Positions 8,467-16,214 of a stretch of 64,000 nucleotides of DNA are shown here, in pieces (position 1 is the stretch's first letter; the number at the start of each line of letters is the position of its first letter). Location: contig CAKRCW010000002.1 of the NCBI GenBank assembly GCA_934309145.1, forward strand, positions 186,001 to 250,000, given 5' to 3'. The position numbers and the translations under genes were made by a program. The notes under the pieces are model-generated. The model did not search any database and had not been told where the DNA came from. It saw nothing but the letters and a program-made list of their open reading frames with translations. Origin of the DNA: an uncultured Lachnospiraceae bacterium (GTDB taxonomy: Bacteria > Bacillota > Clostridia > Lachnospirales > Lachnospiraceae).

Positions 8467-9108
8467 ATGTGGGTATATGAAAAAAGACTTCAATGTCCTG
8501 TTAATATAAAGGAAACTAATGCGAAGCTTGCTCAGGCTATTATAAGTCAGTTTGGTGGTCCCGATGGTGAGCTTGCGGCATCTATGAGATATCTGTCTCA
8601 GCGTTACTCCATGCCTTACAAGGAGGCTATGGCTACACTTAACGATATAGGAACTGAGGAGCTCGGACACCTTGAGATAATAGGAGCTATCGTGTATCAG
8701 TTGACCAAGGACCTCTCTATGGAGGAAATCAAGTCATCAGGCTTTGACAAATACTATGTTGACCACACATTAGGCTTATGGCCACAGGCGGCAGGCGGCA
8801 TACCTTTCAATGCCTGTGAGTTCCAGAGCAAGGGTGATCCTATAACTGACCTATACGAGGACCTTGCGGCAGAGCAGAAAGCCCGTTCAACCTACGATAA
8901 CCTCATTCGTCTGACAAAGGACTATCCTGATGTGTGCGAACCACTTAAATTCCTTCGCGAACGCGAGGTAGTTCACTTCCAGAGATTCGGAGAATGTTTG
9001 AGACTTGTGACAGACAGACTTGACGAGAAAAATTTCTACGCATTTAATCCGGCATTTGACCGTGTTGCACCTTGTGTTGACAAAGGCAAATGTAATTGCA
9101 ATAAATAG
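8467..9108 (+). CDS. cotJC: Spore coat protein CotJC, manganese-catalase family
   Basis: 213-residue ferritin-like di-metal protein of the manganese catalase family, found in the coat and thought to remove peroxide. Helical metal-binding motifs are visible: TEELGHLEIIG (about residues 59-69) and the paired EQKARSTYDNL and REREVVHFQRFGE segments. It ends with a Cys/Lys-rich tail (CVDKGKCNCNK). It is last in cotJABC and followed by a strong terminator. Confidence 0.92.
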   Translation: MWVYEKRLQCPVNIKETNAKLAQAIISQFGGPDGELAASMRYLSQRYSMPYKEAMATLNDIGTEELGHLEIIGAIVYQLTKDLSMEEIKSSGFDKYYVDHTLGLWPQAAGGIPFNACEFQSKGDPITDLYEDLAAEQKARSTYDNLIRLTKDYPDVCEPLKFLREREVVHFQRFGECLRLVTDRLDEKNFYAFNPAFDRVAPCVDKGKCNCNK

Positions 9109-9122
9109 TTCCAAATAAAATA

Positions 9123-9176
9123 AGCTGCCATACCTTAAATAGCCTTGTTTCAAGCTATCTAAATGGTATGGCAGCT
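9123..9176. terminator. Terminator shared by cotJC and hpf
   Basis: AGCTGCCATACC (9123-9134) pairs perfectly with GGTATGGCAGCT (9165-9176), and the inner bases pair further (TAGCCTTG with CAAGCTA). It sits between convergent cotJC and hpf and can serve both. Confidence 0.85.
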
Positions 9177-9196
9177 CTTCTAATTATATGATGAGC

Positions 9197-9724
9197 CTAG
9201 AACTGTGGCTCAATAAGTCCATATGTATTACCTTTACGCTTATAAACTACATTAACCTCATCTGTCTCTGCATTGCGGAATACAAAGAAGTTATGTCCTA
9301 ATAATTCCATCTGAATACATGCATCTTCAGGATACATAGGCTTTACAGCGAACTTTTTGCTACGGATAATCTTAACTTCCTCATCGTCTTCATCATCCAC
9401 ATCAAAGAAATCACTCTGAATATATGCTGAATTCTGCTCTTTATCAAGAATCTTCTTCTTATAACGTGTAATCTGACGTTCGATAACTTCCTCAACCATA
9501 TCTATAGATACATACATATCCTCACTTGCCTGCTCAGCTCTGATGATATGTCCCTTCATAGGAATTGTTACCTCTATCTTCTGTCTTTCCTTCTCAACAG
9601 AAAATGTTATCTGAACATCAGTATCATCTGTAAAATACTTCTCTAACCTCCCGAGTTTGTCATAAATTGCTGTTTTTAAACCATCTGTAACTTCGATATT
9701 CTTACCACTAATGATGTAATTCAT
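9197..9724 (-). CDS. hpf: Ribosome hibernation promoting factor, long form
   Basis: 175-residue long-form HPF, which binds the 30S decoding region and dimerises ribosomes to 100S particles in stationary phase. The N-terminal domain starts MNYIISGKNIEVTDGL and contains the ITFSVEKERQKIEVTIP strand. An acidic linker (DVDDEDDEEVK) leads to the C-terminal dimerisation domain (KPMYPEDACIQMELLGHNFF). The ATG at 9724 is chosen because AAGGAG lies 9 bases upstream; an upstream in-frame ATG (9754) would place this ribosome site inside the gene. Confidence 0.95.
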   Translation of the reverse strand: MNYIISGKNIEVTDGLKTAIYDKLGRLEKYFTDDTDVQITFSVEKERQKIEVTIPMKGHIIRAEQASEDMYVSIDMVEEVIERQITRYKKKILDKEQNSAYIQSDFFDVDDEDDEEVKIIRSKKFAVKPMYPEDACIQMELLGHNFFVFRNAETDEVNVVYKRKGNTYGLIEPQF

Positions 9725-10186
9725 GTTGCCCCACTCCTTTTTGGTCAAACTCATATATAACCTAATATGTATTACCTAAGGAAATATATTATGGTAATTA
9801 TAACATAAGAACAAGCTTTTTCCAACATATTTTTACACAATATTAACAAAAAGTTGAAAATTAAAATACTATAAATGAAAAAAATAAAATTTAAAAGACT
9901 GCACAACAATATACTAATATTGTACAGTCTCATATATAGGTATCATCTACCACACACATTATTACCATTTCTAACAGCAGGGCTTTGTTTATAAATAATT
10001 TACCCCGACTTAATATATTATTAACAATATGTTACAAATATGTTACTTTCTGTAACAATTATATTTTAACATTGCATTATGCCAATGTCAATTTACTTTT
10101 TGTGAAAAAATAGACACATTTAATAATTGCATATTTCTACATATCAGTTTATAATATTAATAGATATATTTTAAGGGGTGCGTTAC
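9725..10186. other. Divergent AT-rich leader of hpf and yjfB
   Basis: No gene seen. The region must hold both promoters. An inverted repeat TGTTAC-TTTCT-GTAACA lies at 10040-10056, with another TGTTAC just to its left, and could be an operator. An imperfect stem-loop spans about 9896-9931 (AGACTG with CAGTCT). I see no clear sigma-D motif for yjfB. Confidence 0.4.
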
Positions 10187-10372
10187 ATGAATATAACATC
10201 ACTAAATAGCATGAATATTTCATTATCTGATACCCAGACAATGAATGCGATTGACACATCCATCCTTAAGAAGTCTCTTGATATGATGGAGACCAATGGT
10301 GATATGCTTACAAGCATGATGGAACAGTCTGTCAATCCTAATATCGGTGCTAACATTGATATCCGCTTATAG
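10187..10372 (+). CDS. YjfB-family putative motility protein
   Basis: 61-residue protein of the YjfB family, small Firmicute proteins in the motility regulon with unknown molecular role. The pattern of conserved hydrophobics, the central LKKSLDMMETNGDMLTSMM helix and the final GANIDIRL (compare GGSIDISV in the Bacillus protein) support the call. AAGGGG lies 9 bases before the ATG. It stands alone, with no flagellar genes nearby, but suggests a motile host. Confidence 0.8.
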   Translation: MNITSLNSMNISLSDTQTMNAIDTSILKKSLDMMETNGDMLTSMMEQSVNPNIGANIDIRL

Positions 10373-10402
10373 TTATGTACTATATGCGGATATTTTTATT
10401 TT
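10359..10402 (+). terminator. Terminator overlapping the end of yjfB
   Basis: ATATCCGCTTATA (10359-10371) pairs with TATATGCGGATAT (10381-10393) with one mismatch and is followed by TTTTATTTTT. The stem includes the yjfB stop codon and the T tract overlaps the end of cwlD on the other strand. Confidence 0.8.
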
Positions 10403-11115
10403 TCATTACCTATTTTACACACACTATCCGCTATTGCCTTTGCAATTTTTTCCTGATACTCTTCATCCACAAGCTTAGCTGCCTCCTCAGGACAGCTCAA
10501 GAAGCCACATTCAACAATAACCCCCGGACATGTGCTTTTTCTCAATATAAAATAATCGTTTCCCTCCTTTGCCTCTCTCTTATTATCCTTATCAACCTGC
10601 TCTCTCAAAGCTCTCTGCAAGGTCTCAGCTATTATTCTGCTATCCTCAGATGTTCCATGATAAAACACCTGGGCACCTTTTACATCAGGACTAGTGTAGC
10701 TGTTCTGGTGAATACTGATAAGCATATCTGCATGGCAGGAATTAATAATCTCTATTCTGTTATTCATATCTGATGTCTTTTTATTCGTTGCTCCGGGAGT
10801 TGCGATTGAGGTATCATTCTCTCTAGTCATCACAACCTTAACGCCCCTCTCCTCTAACTCATCCTTAAGCTTAAGTGCTATCGAAAGGTTTACATCCTTC
10901 TCATCTACACCATTTGCACTAACCTTGCCAGGATCACTCCCTCCATGTCCGGGATCTATGACAACCACCAATCCGTCATCAGTGTTTACAGCCTCACTGA
11001 AATACAACACACAATTTACAATTATCATCACAAACAATACTGCAAATCCAATTATAAATTTGCTATTTTTACATGATAATATATTCTTTATTTTACCCAT
11101 CAAAAAATCCGCCAT
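10396..11115 (-). CDS. cwlD: N-acetylmuramoyl-L-alanine amidase, CwlD-like
   Basis: Membrane-anchored zinc amidase that cleaves the peptide from muramic acid. In CwlD this step makes muramic-lactam in spore cortex. An N-terminal membrane helix (about residues 20-38) is followed by an Amidase_3 domain: VVVIDPGHGGSDPGK with the first zinc His, a catalytic-region ISIHQNS, and VIVECGFLSCPEEAAKL with the catalytic Glu. The start is uncertain: ATG at 11115 or 11100. Both lie at the 3' arm or tail of the pflA terminator, so cwlD must have its own promoter or rely on read-through. Confidence 0.85.
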   Translation of the reverse strand: MADFLMGKIKNILSCKNSKFIIGFAVLFVMIIVNCVLYFSEAVNTDDGLVVVIDPGHGGSDPGKVSANGVDEKDVNLSIALKLKDELEERGVKVVMTRENDTSIATPGATNKKTSDMNNRIEIINSCHADMLISIHQNSYTSPDVKGAQVFYHGTSEDSRIIAETLQRALREQVDKDNKREAKEGNDYFILRKSTCPGVIVECGFLSCPEEAAKLVDEEYQEKIAKAIADSVCKIGNEK

Positions 11116-11158
11116 ACATACCACTTATTTTCATAATATGCGATATGATGGCGGATTT
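11102..11158 (-). terminator. pflA terminator
   Basis: On the minus strand AAATCCGCCAT (11158-11148) pairs perfectly with ATGGCGGATTT (11115-11105), followed by a run of T. It lies ten bases after pflA. Its 3' arm carries one candidate cwlD start codon. Confidence 0.88.
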
Positions 11159-11168
11159 ATGCACATTA

Positions 11169-11936
11169 TTACAGCTCTCCGGCGTCCTTCATTTCCTGTC
11201 TTCTTCTCTTCATGGCAGCAAGAATTGTTCCTCTTGCTTCTATCGCCTGCTGTTTCGTAGCCGGCTTAACATCCTTAAGGACATAATCTATGCCCATCTG
11301 TTCATATTTTGTCTTACCCATATCATGGTATGGAAGCACATCTAATGCCTTGATATGTGTAAACTGTCCTATAAAATAACCTAACCTGTCAAGATATTCA
11401 GGTATCAGGGTTATACCCGGAACAAGTACATGACGAATCCATATTTCCTTGCCCTTTTCATCAAGGTACTTAAGGAAATCAAATATATTATCACAAGGCT
11501 GTCCTGTAAGCTTCTTATGCTCCTCAGGATCTATATGCTTGATATCAAGCATAATAAGGTCTGTACTCTCCATAAGTCTCTCGTATTTTGCAAATATCTC
11601 AGGAACATTTCTCCTAAACATTATACCCGATGTATCAAGGCAGGTATGAATTCCCTTCTTCTTTGCACCCTCAAATAATTCTATAAGAAAATCTATCTGT
11701 ACAAGCGGCTCTCCACCTGTAACCGTAAGTCCGCCTCCCTTAAGAAAAGGCTTATAACTATCATAATCGTTCAAAATCTGTTCAGGTGTCATCTTTGTTC
11801 CGCCAGCCATCTCCCATGTATCTGGGTTATGACAATACTGACACCTCATAGGACATCCCTTTACAAAAACTACATATCTCACACCTGGACCATCAACAGT
11901 TCCAAATGTCTCTATCGAATGTATCATACCTTCCAT
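11169..11936 (-). CDS. pflA: Pyruvate formate-lyase activating enzyme
   Basis: Radical SAM activase that abstracts hydrogen from the glycyl-radical Gly of pyruvate formate-lyase. With the start at 11936 it has 255 residues and the cluster motif CPMRCQYC at C28, C32, C35, preceded by the typical GTVDGPGVRYVVFVKG. I chose 11936 because GGAG lies nine bases upstream; the ATG at 11963 has no ribosome site. It lies downstream of the split pfl genes in the same direction but behind their terminator. Here its target Gly sits on a separate 79-residue protein (12178-12417). Confidence 0.93.
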   Translation of the reverse strand: MEGMIHSIETFGTVDGPGVRYVVFVKGCPMRCQYCHNPDTWEMAGGTKMTPEQILNDYDSYKPFLKGGGLTVTGGEPLVQIDFLIELFEGAKKKGIHTCLDTSGIMFRRNVPEIFAKYERLMESTDLIMLDIKHIDPEEHKKLTGQPCDNIFDFLKYLDEKGKEIWIRHVLVPGITLIPEYLDRLGYFIGQFTHIKALDVLPYHDMGKTKYEQMGIDYVLKDVKPATKQQAIEARGTILAAMKRRRQEMKDAGEL

Positions 11937-12120
11937 ATCGTTTATCTCCAATCTCTTATGCATTTATAAATACACTGTATCTTGCTTAATAACACGTTCC
12001 ACGGTATATGACATTACGCGAAGCCCTATAAGCACTCCACATTATTATTTTCATTATACCATAAATATATATTTTTATTATATCACATTATTCATTATTA
12101 TATATCTATATATTATTGGT

Positions 12121-12155
12121 AAAAAAAGAGTGCTGCCATATACTGACAGCACTCT
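12121..12155 (-). terminator. Terminator of the split pfl operon
   Basis: On the minus strand AGAGTGCTG (12155-12147) pairs with CAGCACTCT (12135-12127), followed by seven T. It lies 23 bases after the glycyl-radical gene and ends the pfl operon before pflA. Confidence 0.9.
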
Positions 12156-12177
12156 GTAACTGCATTAATTATGTCAA

Positions 12178-12417
12178 TTACATAGACTCGTGGAATGTAC
12201 GAGAGATAACATCAGCCTGCTGCTCTGGAGTAAGCTTGATGAAGTTAACTGCGTATCCTGATACACGAATTGTAAGCTGTGGATAGTTCTCTGGATGCTT
12301 CTGAGCATCTAAAAGAGTCTCTCTGTTATATACATTAACGTTAAGATGATATCCACCTTTTTCTGCATATCCATCTAACATGCTAACCAAGTTATCAATC
12401 TGCTGTGTACTAGCCAT
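12178..12417 (-). CDS. Separate glycyl-radical subunit of pyruvate formate-lyase
   Basis: 79-residue protein equal to the C-terminal segment of standard pyruvate formate-lyase: IDNLVSMLDGY, then HLNVNV, then the radical motif RVSGYAVNF with the radical Gly at residue 54, and the closing QQADVISRTFHESM. It resembles the E. coli spare-part protein GrcA/YfiD. Here the main enzyme gene (12702-14768) ends before this domain, so the protein should be essential for activity rather than a repair part. AGGAGG with good spacing precedes its ATG, which argues for deliberate independent translation. It would be activated by PflA (11169-11936). Confidence 0.9.
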   Translation of the reverse strand: MASTQQIDNLVSMLDGYAEKGGYHLNVNVYNRETLLDAQKHPENYPQLTIRVSGYAVNFIKLTPEQQADVISRTFHESM

Positions 12418-12445
12418 TTTAATAATCCTCCTATATCAATATTAT

Positions 12446-12658
12446 TTAATCTTCTTCAAACGCATCGTCTATACCTTCGTGTAAGGTCGGAACCGAACAT
12501 GCAAGGTTACCCTTTGCACAATCAAGACAACCGAGTGTCTCAACTTCCTTACCTTCCTGCTCCGGATCATAGGACACATTAATGTGTCCATGTCCGTTAG
12601 CAACCATACCGTCAAGCATAGCTACGATATCGTCTATATTATTTAAACCATTATCCAT
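12446..12658 (-). CDS. Small glycyl-radical-domain-like protein with cysteine cluster
   Basis: 70-residue protein between the two halves of pyruvate formate-lyase. Its N-terminal half resembles the start of the adjacent glycyl-radical subunit (NNIDDIVAMLDGMVANGHGHINV compared with IDNLVSMLDGYAEKGGYHLNV, broken here by differences), but it lacks the RVSGY motif. Instead it has C44, C47 and C54 (CLDCAKGNLAC), which could bind a metal or a cluster, and an acidic tail. It has its own ribosome site (AAGGGATG). The role is unknown: a third subunit, a regulator, or a diverged duplicate of the radical domain. Confidence 0.7.
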   Translation of the reverse strand: MDNGLNNIDDIVAMLDGMVANGHGHINVSYDPEQEGKEVETLGCLDCAKGNLACSVPTLHEGIDDAFEED

Positions 12659-12701
12659 TGAATCTCATCCCTTATTCCTGTATTTCTACAGGGTATACGA
12701 A

Positions 12702-14768
12702 TTAGTCAAGCTTAAGGTCTACATCAAGGTCGCCTGCAAATACCTGATCTTCCTTGCCAAGTGCGCCAGGAATGATTGAGAATGTATTTGAGATACCATC
12801 CTGTGAATCCATGAATGGAAGCTTAGCAACTGATGAGAGTGATGCAAGAGCACCATGTGTATCTCTCTTGTGCATTGGGTTAGCACCAGGTGCGAATGGC
12901 TGTCCATGCTTTCTACCACAAGGTGTATCACCTGTGTTCTTACCATAAGTTACGTTAGATGTAATAGTAAGAATTGACATTGTAGGGAAACCATTTCTAT
13001 ATACATGATGCTTTCTAAGCTTGTGCATAAATGTTGAAACAAGGCTTGCAGCGATGCTATCAACTCTGTCATCATTGTTACCATACTTAGGGAAATCACC
13101 CTCTGTCTCGTATGAAGTTACGATACCCTGCTCATTTCTGATACACTTAACCTTAGCATACTTAATAGCTGAAAGTGAGTCAGCTACTACTGAAAGTCCT
13201 GCAAGACCTGTAGCGAAGTATCTCTTAACGTCTCTATCATGAAGAGCCATCTGAATTCTCTCATATGCATACTTATCATGCATGTAGTGAATGATGTTAA
13301 GGGCACTTACATAAACCTTAGCAAGCCACTCCATCATATCATCAAACTTATCCATAACCTCATCAAAGTCAAGATATTCAGAAGTAATTGGTCTGTACTT
13401 AGGACCTACCTGTACACCTGTACACTCATCAACACCACCGTTGATAGCGTAAAGGAGACACTTAGCAAGGTTAGCTCTAGCTCCGAAGAACTGCATTTCC
13501 TTACCGATAACCATTGAAGATACGCAACATGCGATACCATAGTCATCACCATGAACTGGTCTCATCAAATCATCATTCTCATACTGGATTGATGAAGACT
13601 TGATTGACATCTTAGCACAATACTGCTTCCAGTTCATAGGAAGTCTTGTTGACCAAAGAACTGTAAGGTTTGGCTCTGGTGCTGTACCTAAGTTGTCAAG
13701 TGTATGAAGATAACGGAAGCTCATCTTTGTAACAAGTGTACGTCCATCAACACCCATACCACCAAGTGACTCTGTAACCCATACAGGATCTCCAGCGAAG
13801 ATTGAGTTGTACTCAGGTGTTCTTGCGAACTTAACACATCTTAACTTCATAACGAAGTGATCGATGAACTCCTGAATCTGCTCCTCTGTAAATGTACCAT
13901 TCTTAAGATCTCTCTCAGCATAAATATCAAGGAATGTAGATGTACGGCCAAGTGACATAGCTGCACCATTCTGCTCCTTAACTGCTCCTAAGTATCCGAA
14001 GTATAATGCCTGAATTGCTTCCTGAACGTTCTTAGCTGGCTTAGAAATATCAATTCCGTATGCAGCAGCCATCTGCTTTAACTCGCCAAGAGCTCTAATC
14101 TGCTCTGAAATCTCTTCCTTGCCTCTGATAACGTCATCTGTATAAACCTCACCGAATGACTCCTTCTGAATCTTCTTGTCCTCGATAAGGAAATCAATAC
14201 CGTAAAGAGCTACTCTTCTGTAGTCACCGATGATACGTCCACGACCGTATGCATCTGGAAGACCTGTGATGATGTGGTTTGTACGGCATCTTCTGATTTC
14301 AGGATCATATACATCAAATACACCTGCATTGTGTGTCTTTCTGTGAGTTGTGAAGAACTCTACGACTTCAGGATCTACCTTGTATCCGTTATCCTCGCAT
14401 GCCTTCATAGCCATACGGATACCACCGTATACGTTCATACCTCTCTTGAAAGGCTTGTCAGTCTGGAAACCAACGATCTTCTCCTTGCTCTTGTCAAGGT
14501 ATCCAGGACCATGTGAAGTAAGTGTAGATACAACCTTTGTATCCATGTCAAGAACTCCGCCTGCTTCTCTCTCCTTCTTAGAAAGATCAAGAACCATCTG
14601 CCACAAATCCTTTGTATCCTGTGTAGGATCTGCAAGGAAAGAATCATCACCTTCATATGGTGTATAGTTCTTCTGAATAAAGTCTCTAACCTCTACTTCT
14701 TTCTGCCACTTACCTGGCACAAAACCGTTCCAGCCTTCTGCTTCCAATGCGTTTAACTTTAACAACAT
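12702..14768 (-). CDS. pflB: Pyruvate formate-lyase catalytic subunit lacking the glycyl-radical domain
   Basis: 688-residue main body of formate C-acetyltransferase, which splits pyruvate with CoA to acetyl-CoA and formate. The two catalytic cysteines are seen in GIACCVSSM, and the N-terminal WNGFVPGKW and GRGRIIGDYRRVALYG are typical. The protein stops at about the point (ALGKEDQVF...DLKLD) where normal enzymes continue into the radical domain; standard enzymes have about 740-760 residues. The stop is TAA, with no frameshift that joins the next gene. The missing part is supplied by 12178-12417. AAGGAGG precedes the start at 14768. Confidence 0.93.
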   Translation of the reverse strand: MLLKLNALEAEGWNGFVPGKWQKEVEVRDFIQKNYTPYEGDDSFLADPTQDTKDLWQMVLDLSKKEREAGGVLDMDTKVVSTLTSHGPGYLDKSKEKIVGFQTDKPFKRGMNVYGGIRMAMKACEDNGYKVDPEVVEFFTTHRKTHNAGVFDVYDPEIRRCRTNHIITGLPDAYGRGRIIGDYRRVALYGIDFLIEDKKIQKESFGEVYTDDVIRGKEEISEQIRALGELKQMAAAYGIDISKPAKNVQEAIQALYFGYLGAVKEQNGAAMSLGRTSTFLDIYAERDLKNGTFTEEQIQEFIDHFVMKLRCVKFARTPEYNSIFAGDPVWVTESLGGMGVDGRTLVTKMSFRYLHTLDNLGTAPEPNLTVLWSTRLPMNWKQYCAKMSIKSSSIQYENDDLMRPVHGDDYGIACCVSSMVIGKEMQFFGARANLAKCLLYAINGGVDECTGVQVGPKYRPITSEYLDFDEVMDKFDDMMEWLAKVYVSALNIIHYMHDKYAYERIQMALHDRDVKRYFATGLAGLSVVADSLSAIKYAKVKCIRNEQGIVTSYETEGDFPKYGNNDDRVDSIAASLVSTFMHKLRKHHVYRNGFPTMSILTITSNVTYGKNTGDTPCGRKHGQPFAPGANPMHKRDTHGALASLSSVAKLPFMDSQDGISNTFSIIPGALGKEDQVFAGDLDVDLKLD

Positions 14769-15151
14769 TGCTTTATATTCCTCCTTTTTTTCTTCCGCTA
14801 TGTATGCGGATATTTATATGCTTGAATTATCCGTCAGAAACCGACGTCCGGCAACATAATTCATATAGTAATTATAACTTAGCTGCCATGTACCCCCGCC
14901 TAATCTCTGAGCTTGTCTATATTATAATTTTAAATTGTATACACGTCAACGAAAAAAGAACAAAAAAATGTACTTTTTTCAATACACCACTTGTATACAG
15001 TATACAAGTATACGTCACAGAATTTTAACCACATTTTATAGACATTTCTTTCTCTAATATGGTATACTTGCGGTATCTATGGTAAACTACTATATCGTAG
15101 ATATGGAAACATATATAATATAGTAAAAACATTTTTAAGGAGGTTTGGATT
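14769..15151. other. Divergent regulatory region between pflB and the DUF1858 gene
   Basis: No gene seen. Besides the perfect palindrome at 14989-15009 the region has repeated GTATAC-centred half sites: TTGTATAC near 14935, CAAGTATAC at 15006-15014 and GTATACTTG at 15062-15070. Several could be sites for one regulator of the pfl operon and the rightward genes. CGACGTCCGG near 14843 is a second short symmetric stretch. Confidence 0.5.
14989..15009. promoter_or_regulatory. Palindromic operator candidate upstream of pfl
   Basis: A 21-bp perfect palindrome, ACTTGTATAC-A-GTATACAAGT. A GTATAC core flanked by TTG/CAA is common for GntR- or LacI-type repressors. It does not match the Rex consensus (TTGTTAAnnnnTTAACAA). 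The regulator is not encoded nearby. Confidence 0.55.
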
Positions 15152-15367
15152 ATGGCACAAACAGTTAACAAATCTATGCTAATCCACGAAATTATTGAAA
15201 TTGATCCAGGTAACGCAGCTATACTTATGGCATCAGGTATGCATTGTGTAGGATGCCCTTCAGCAGCTATGGAGTCTCTCGAGGAGGCATGCATGGTACA
15301 CGGCATGAATGTTGATGAGGTTATCACTTCTATAAATGAATATCTGGCTGAGAAGGAGAACCGTTAA
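15152..15367 (+). CDS. DUF1858 (redox disulfide-associated) protein
   Basis: 71-residue protein of the DUF1858/TIGR03980 family, linked to hybrid-cluster and redox disulfide proteins. The family motif is present: LIHEIIEIDPGNAAILMASG followed by the CVGC cysteine pair (residues about 32-35). Function is not established. GGAGG precedes the ATG, and the membrane protein gene starts 18 bases after it, so they are probably one operon. Confidence 0.85.
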   Translation: MAQTVNKSMLIHEIIEIDPGNAAILMASGMHCVGCPSAAMESLEEACMVHGMNVDEVITSINEYLAEKENR

Positions 15368-15385
15368 TTAAAGGAGGTATCCGAT

Positions 15386-16201
15386 ATGGCTTTTAACGAC
15401 AATCAGAACTATAATAATGGTCAGAATAACTATTATCAGGGTTACAACCAGAATTATAATCAGAATTATAATCAGAATTACAATCAGGGTTATAATCAGA
15501 ATTATAATCAGGGGTACAACGGATATAATTCAGGCTATGCACAGCAACGAAGCGGCTATCGTGAAGTATCACCTACCGCATATAACCTTGCACTTGGCGG
15601 AACACTGTTCTATGGTTTTATAGTAAACTGTCTTATGGTTCAGTTCGGCTTTGACGCAATAGCTGATTTCTTCATAAGCAGTCCGATATTCTTCTATATA
15701 GCATACTTCGCTATGGTAATTATCGGAACTACCATGATTAATAAATCAGATAGTGCTGTGGTAAGCTTTGTAGGCTACAATCTTATTGTTTTACCACTCG
15801 GCATGATTATTGCACTTGTAGTAAACACCTATGTAATGGCAGGATATGCAGGTATCGTATCTACCGCATTTGCAATAACTGCAATAGTAACATTAATTAT
15901 GATGTTCGTATCGTCATTTGCACCAAACTTTTTCTTAAGTATAGGAAGAACCTTAGGTGTCACGCTGCTTGTAACACTTATCGTTGAGCTTATAATGGGC
16001 TTTATAGGCTTTGACCTCGGTCTTATTGATTATATTGTTGTATTAATTTTCTGTGGATATATAGGTTATGACTGGGCTAAGGCAAATGCACTTCCTAAGA
16101 CATATGATAACGCTATTGATTCTGCAGCTAACTTATATGTTGACATTGTTAATCTGTTTTTAAGAATATTAAGAATTTTAGCACGTTCACAAAATAACTA
16201 A
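15386..16201 (+). CDS. Bax inhibitor-1/YccA-like membrane protein with Asn/Tyr repeats
   Basis: 271-residue integral membrane protein. Residues about 4-55 are a low-complexity tail of NYNQ-type repeats encoded by tandem short DNA repeats. Seven hydrophobic helices follow. The C-terminus (GYDWAKA, then YDNAIDSAANLYVDIVNLF) is the hallmark of the Bax-inhibitor-1 family, pH-gated calcium-leak channels in some members. The repeat tail should be cytoplasmic and disordered. AAAGGAGG precedes the ATG. It lies between the DUF1858 gene and transketolase with short gaps. Confidence 0.85.
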   Translation: MAFNDNQNYNNGQNNYYQGYNQNYNQNYNQNYNQGYNQNYNQGYNGYNSGYAQQRSGYREVSPTAYNLALGGTLFYGFIVNCLMVQFGFDAIADFFISSPIFFYIAYFAMVIIGTTMINKSDSAVVSFVGYNLIVLPLGMIIALVVNTYVMAGYAGIVSTAFAITAIVTLIMMFVSSFAPNFFLSIGRTLGVTLLVTLIVELIMGFIGFDLGLIDYIVVLIFCGYIGYDWAKANALPKTYDNAIDSAANLYVDIVNLFLRILRILARSQNN

Positions 16202-16214
16202 GGAGAATTTGGAC

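Noticed and set aside
12446..12702. Frameshift or sequencing error splitting pfl
   Set aside because: Separate ribosome sites, a clean TAA stop, and an intervening distinct gene argue against a single broken gene.
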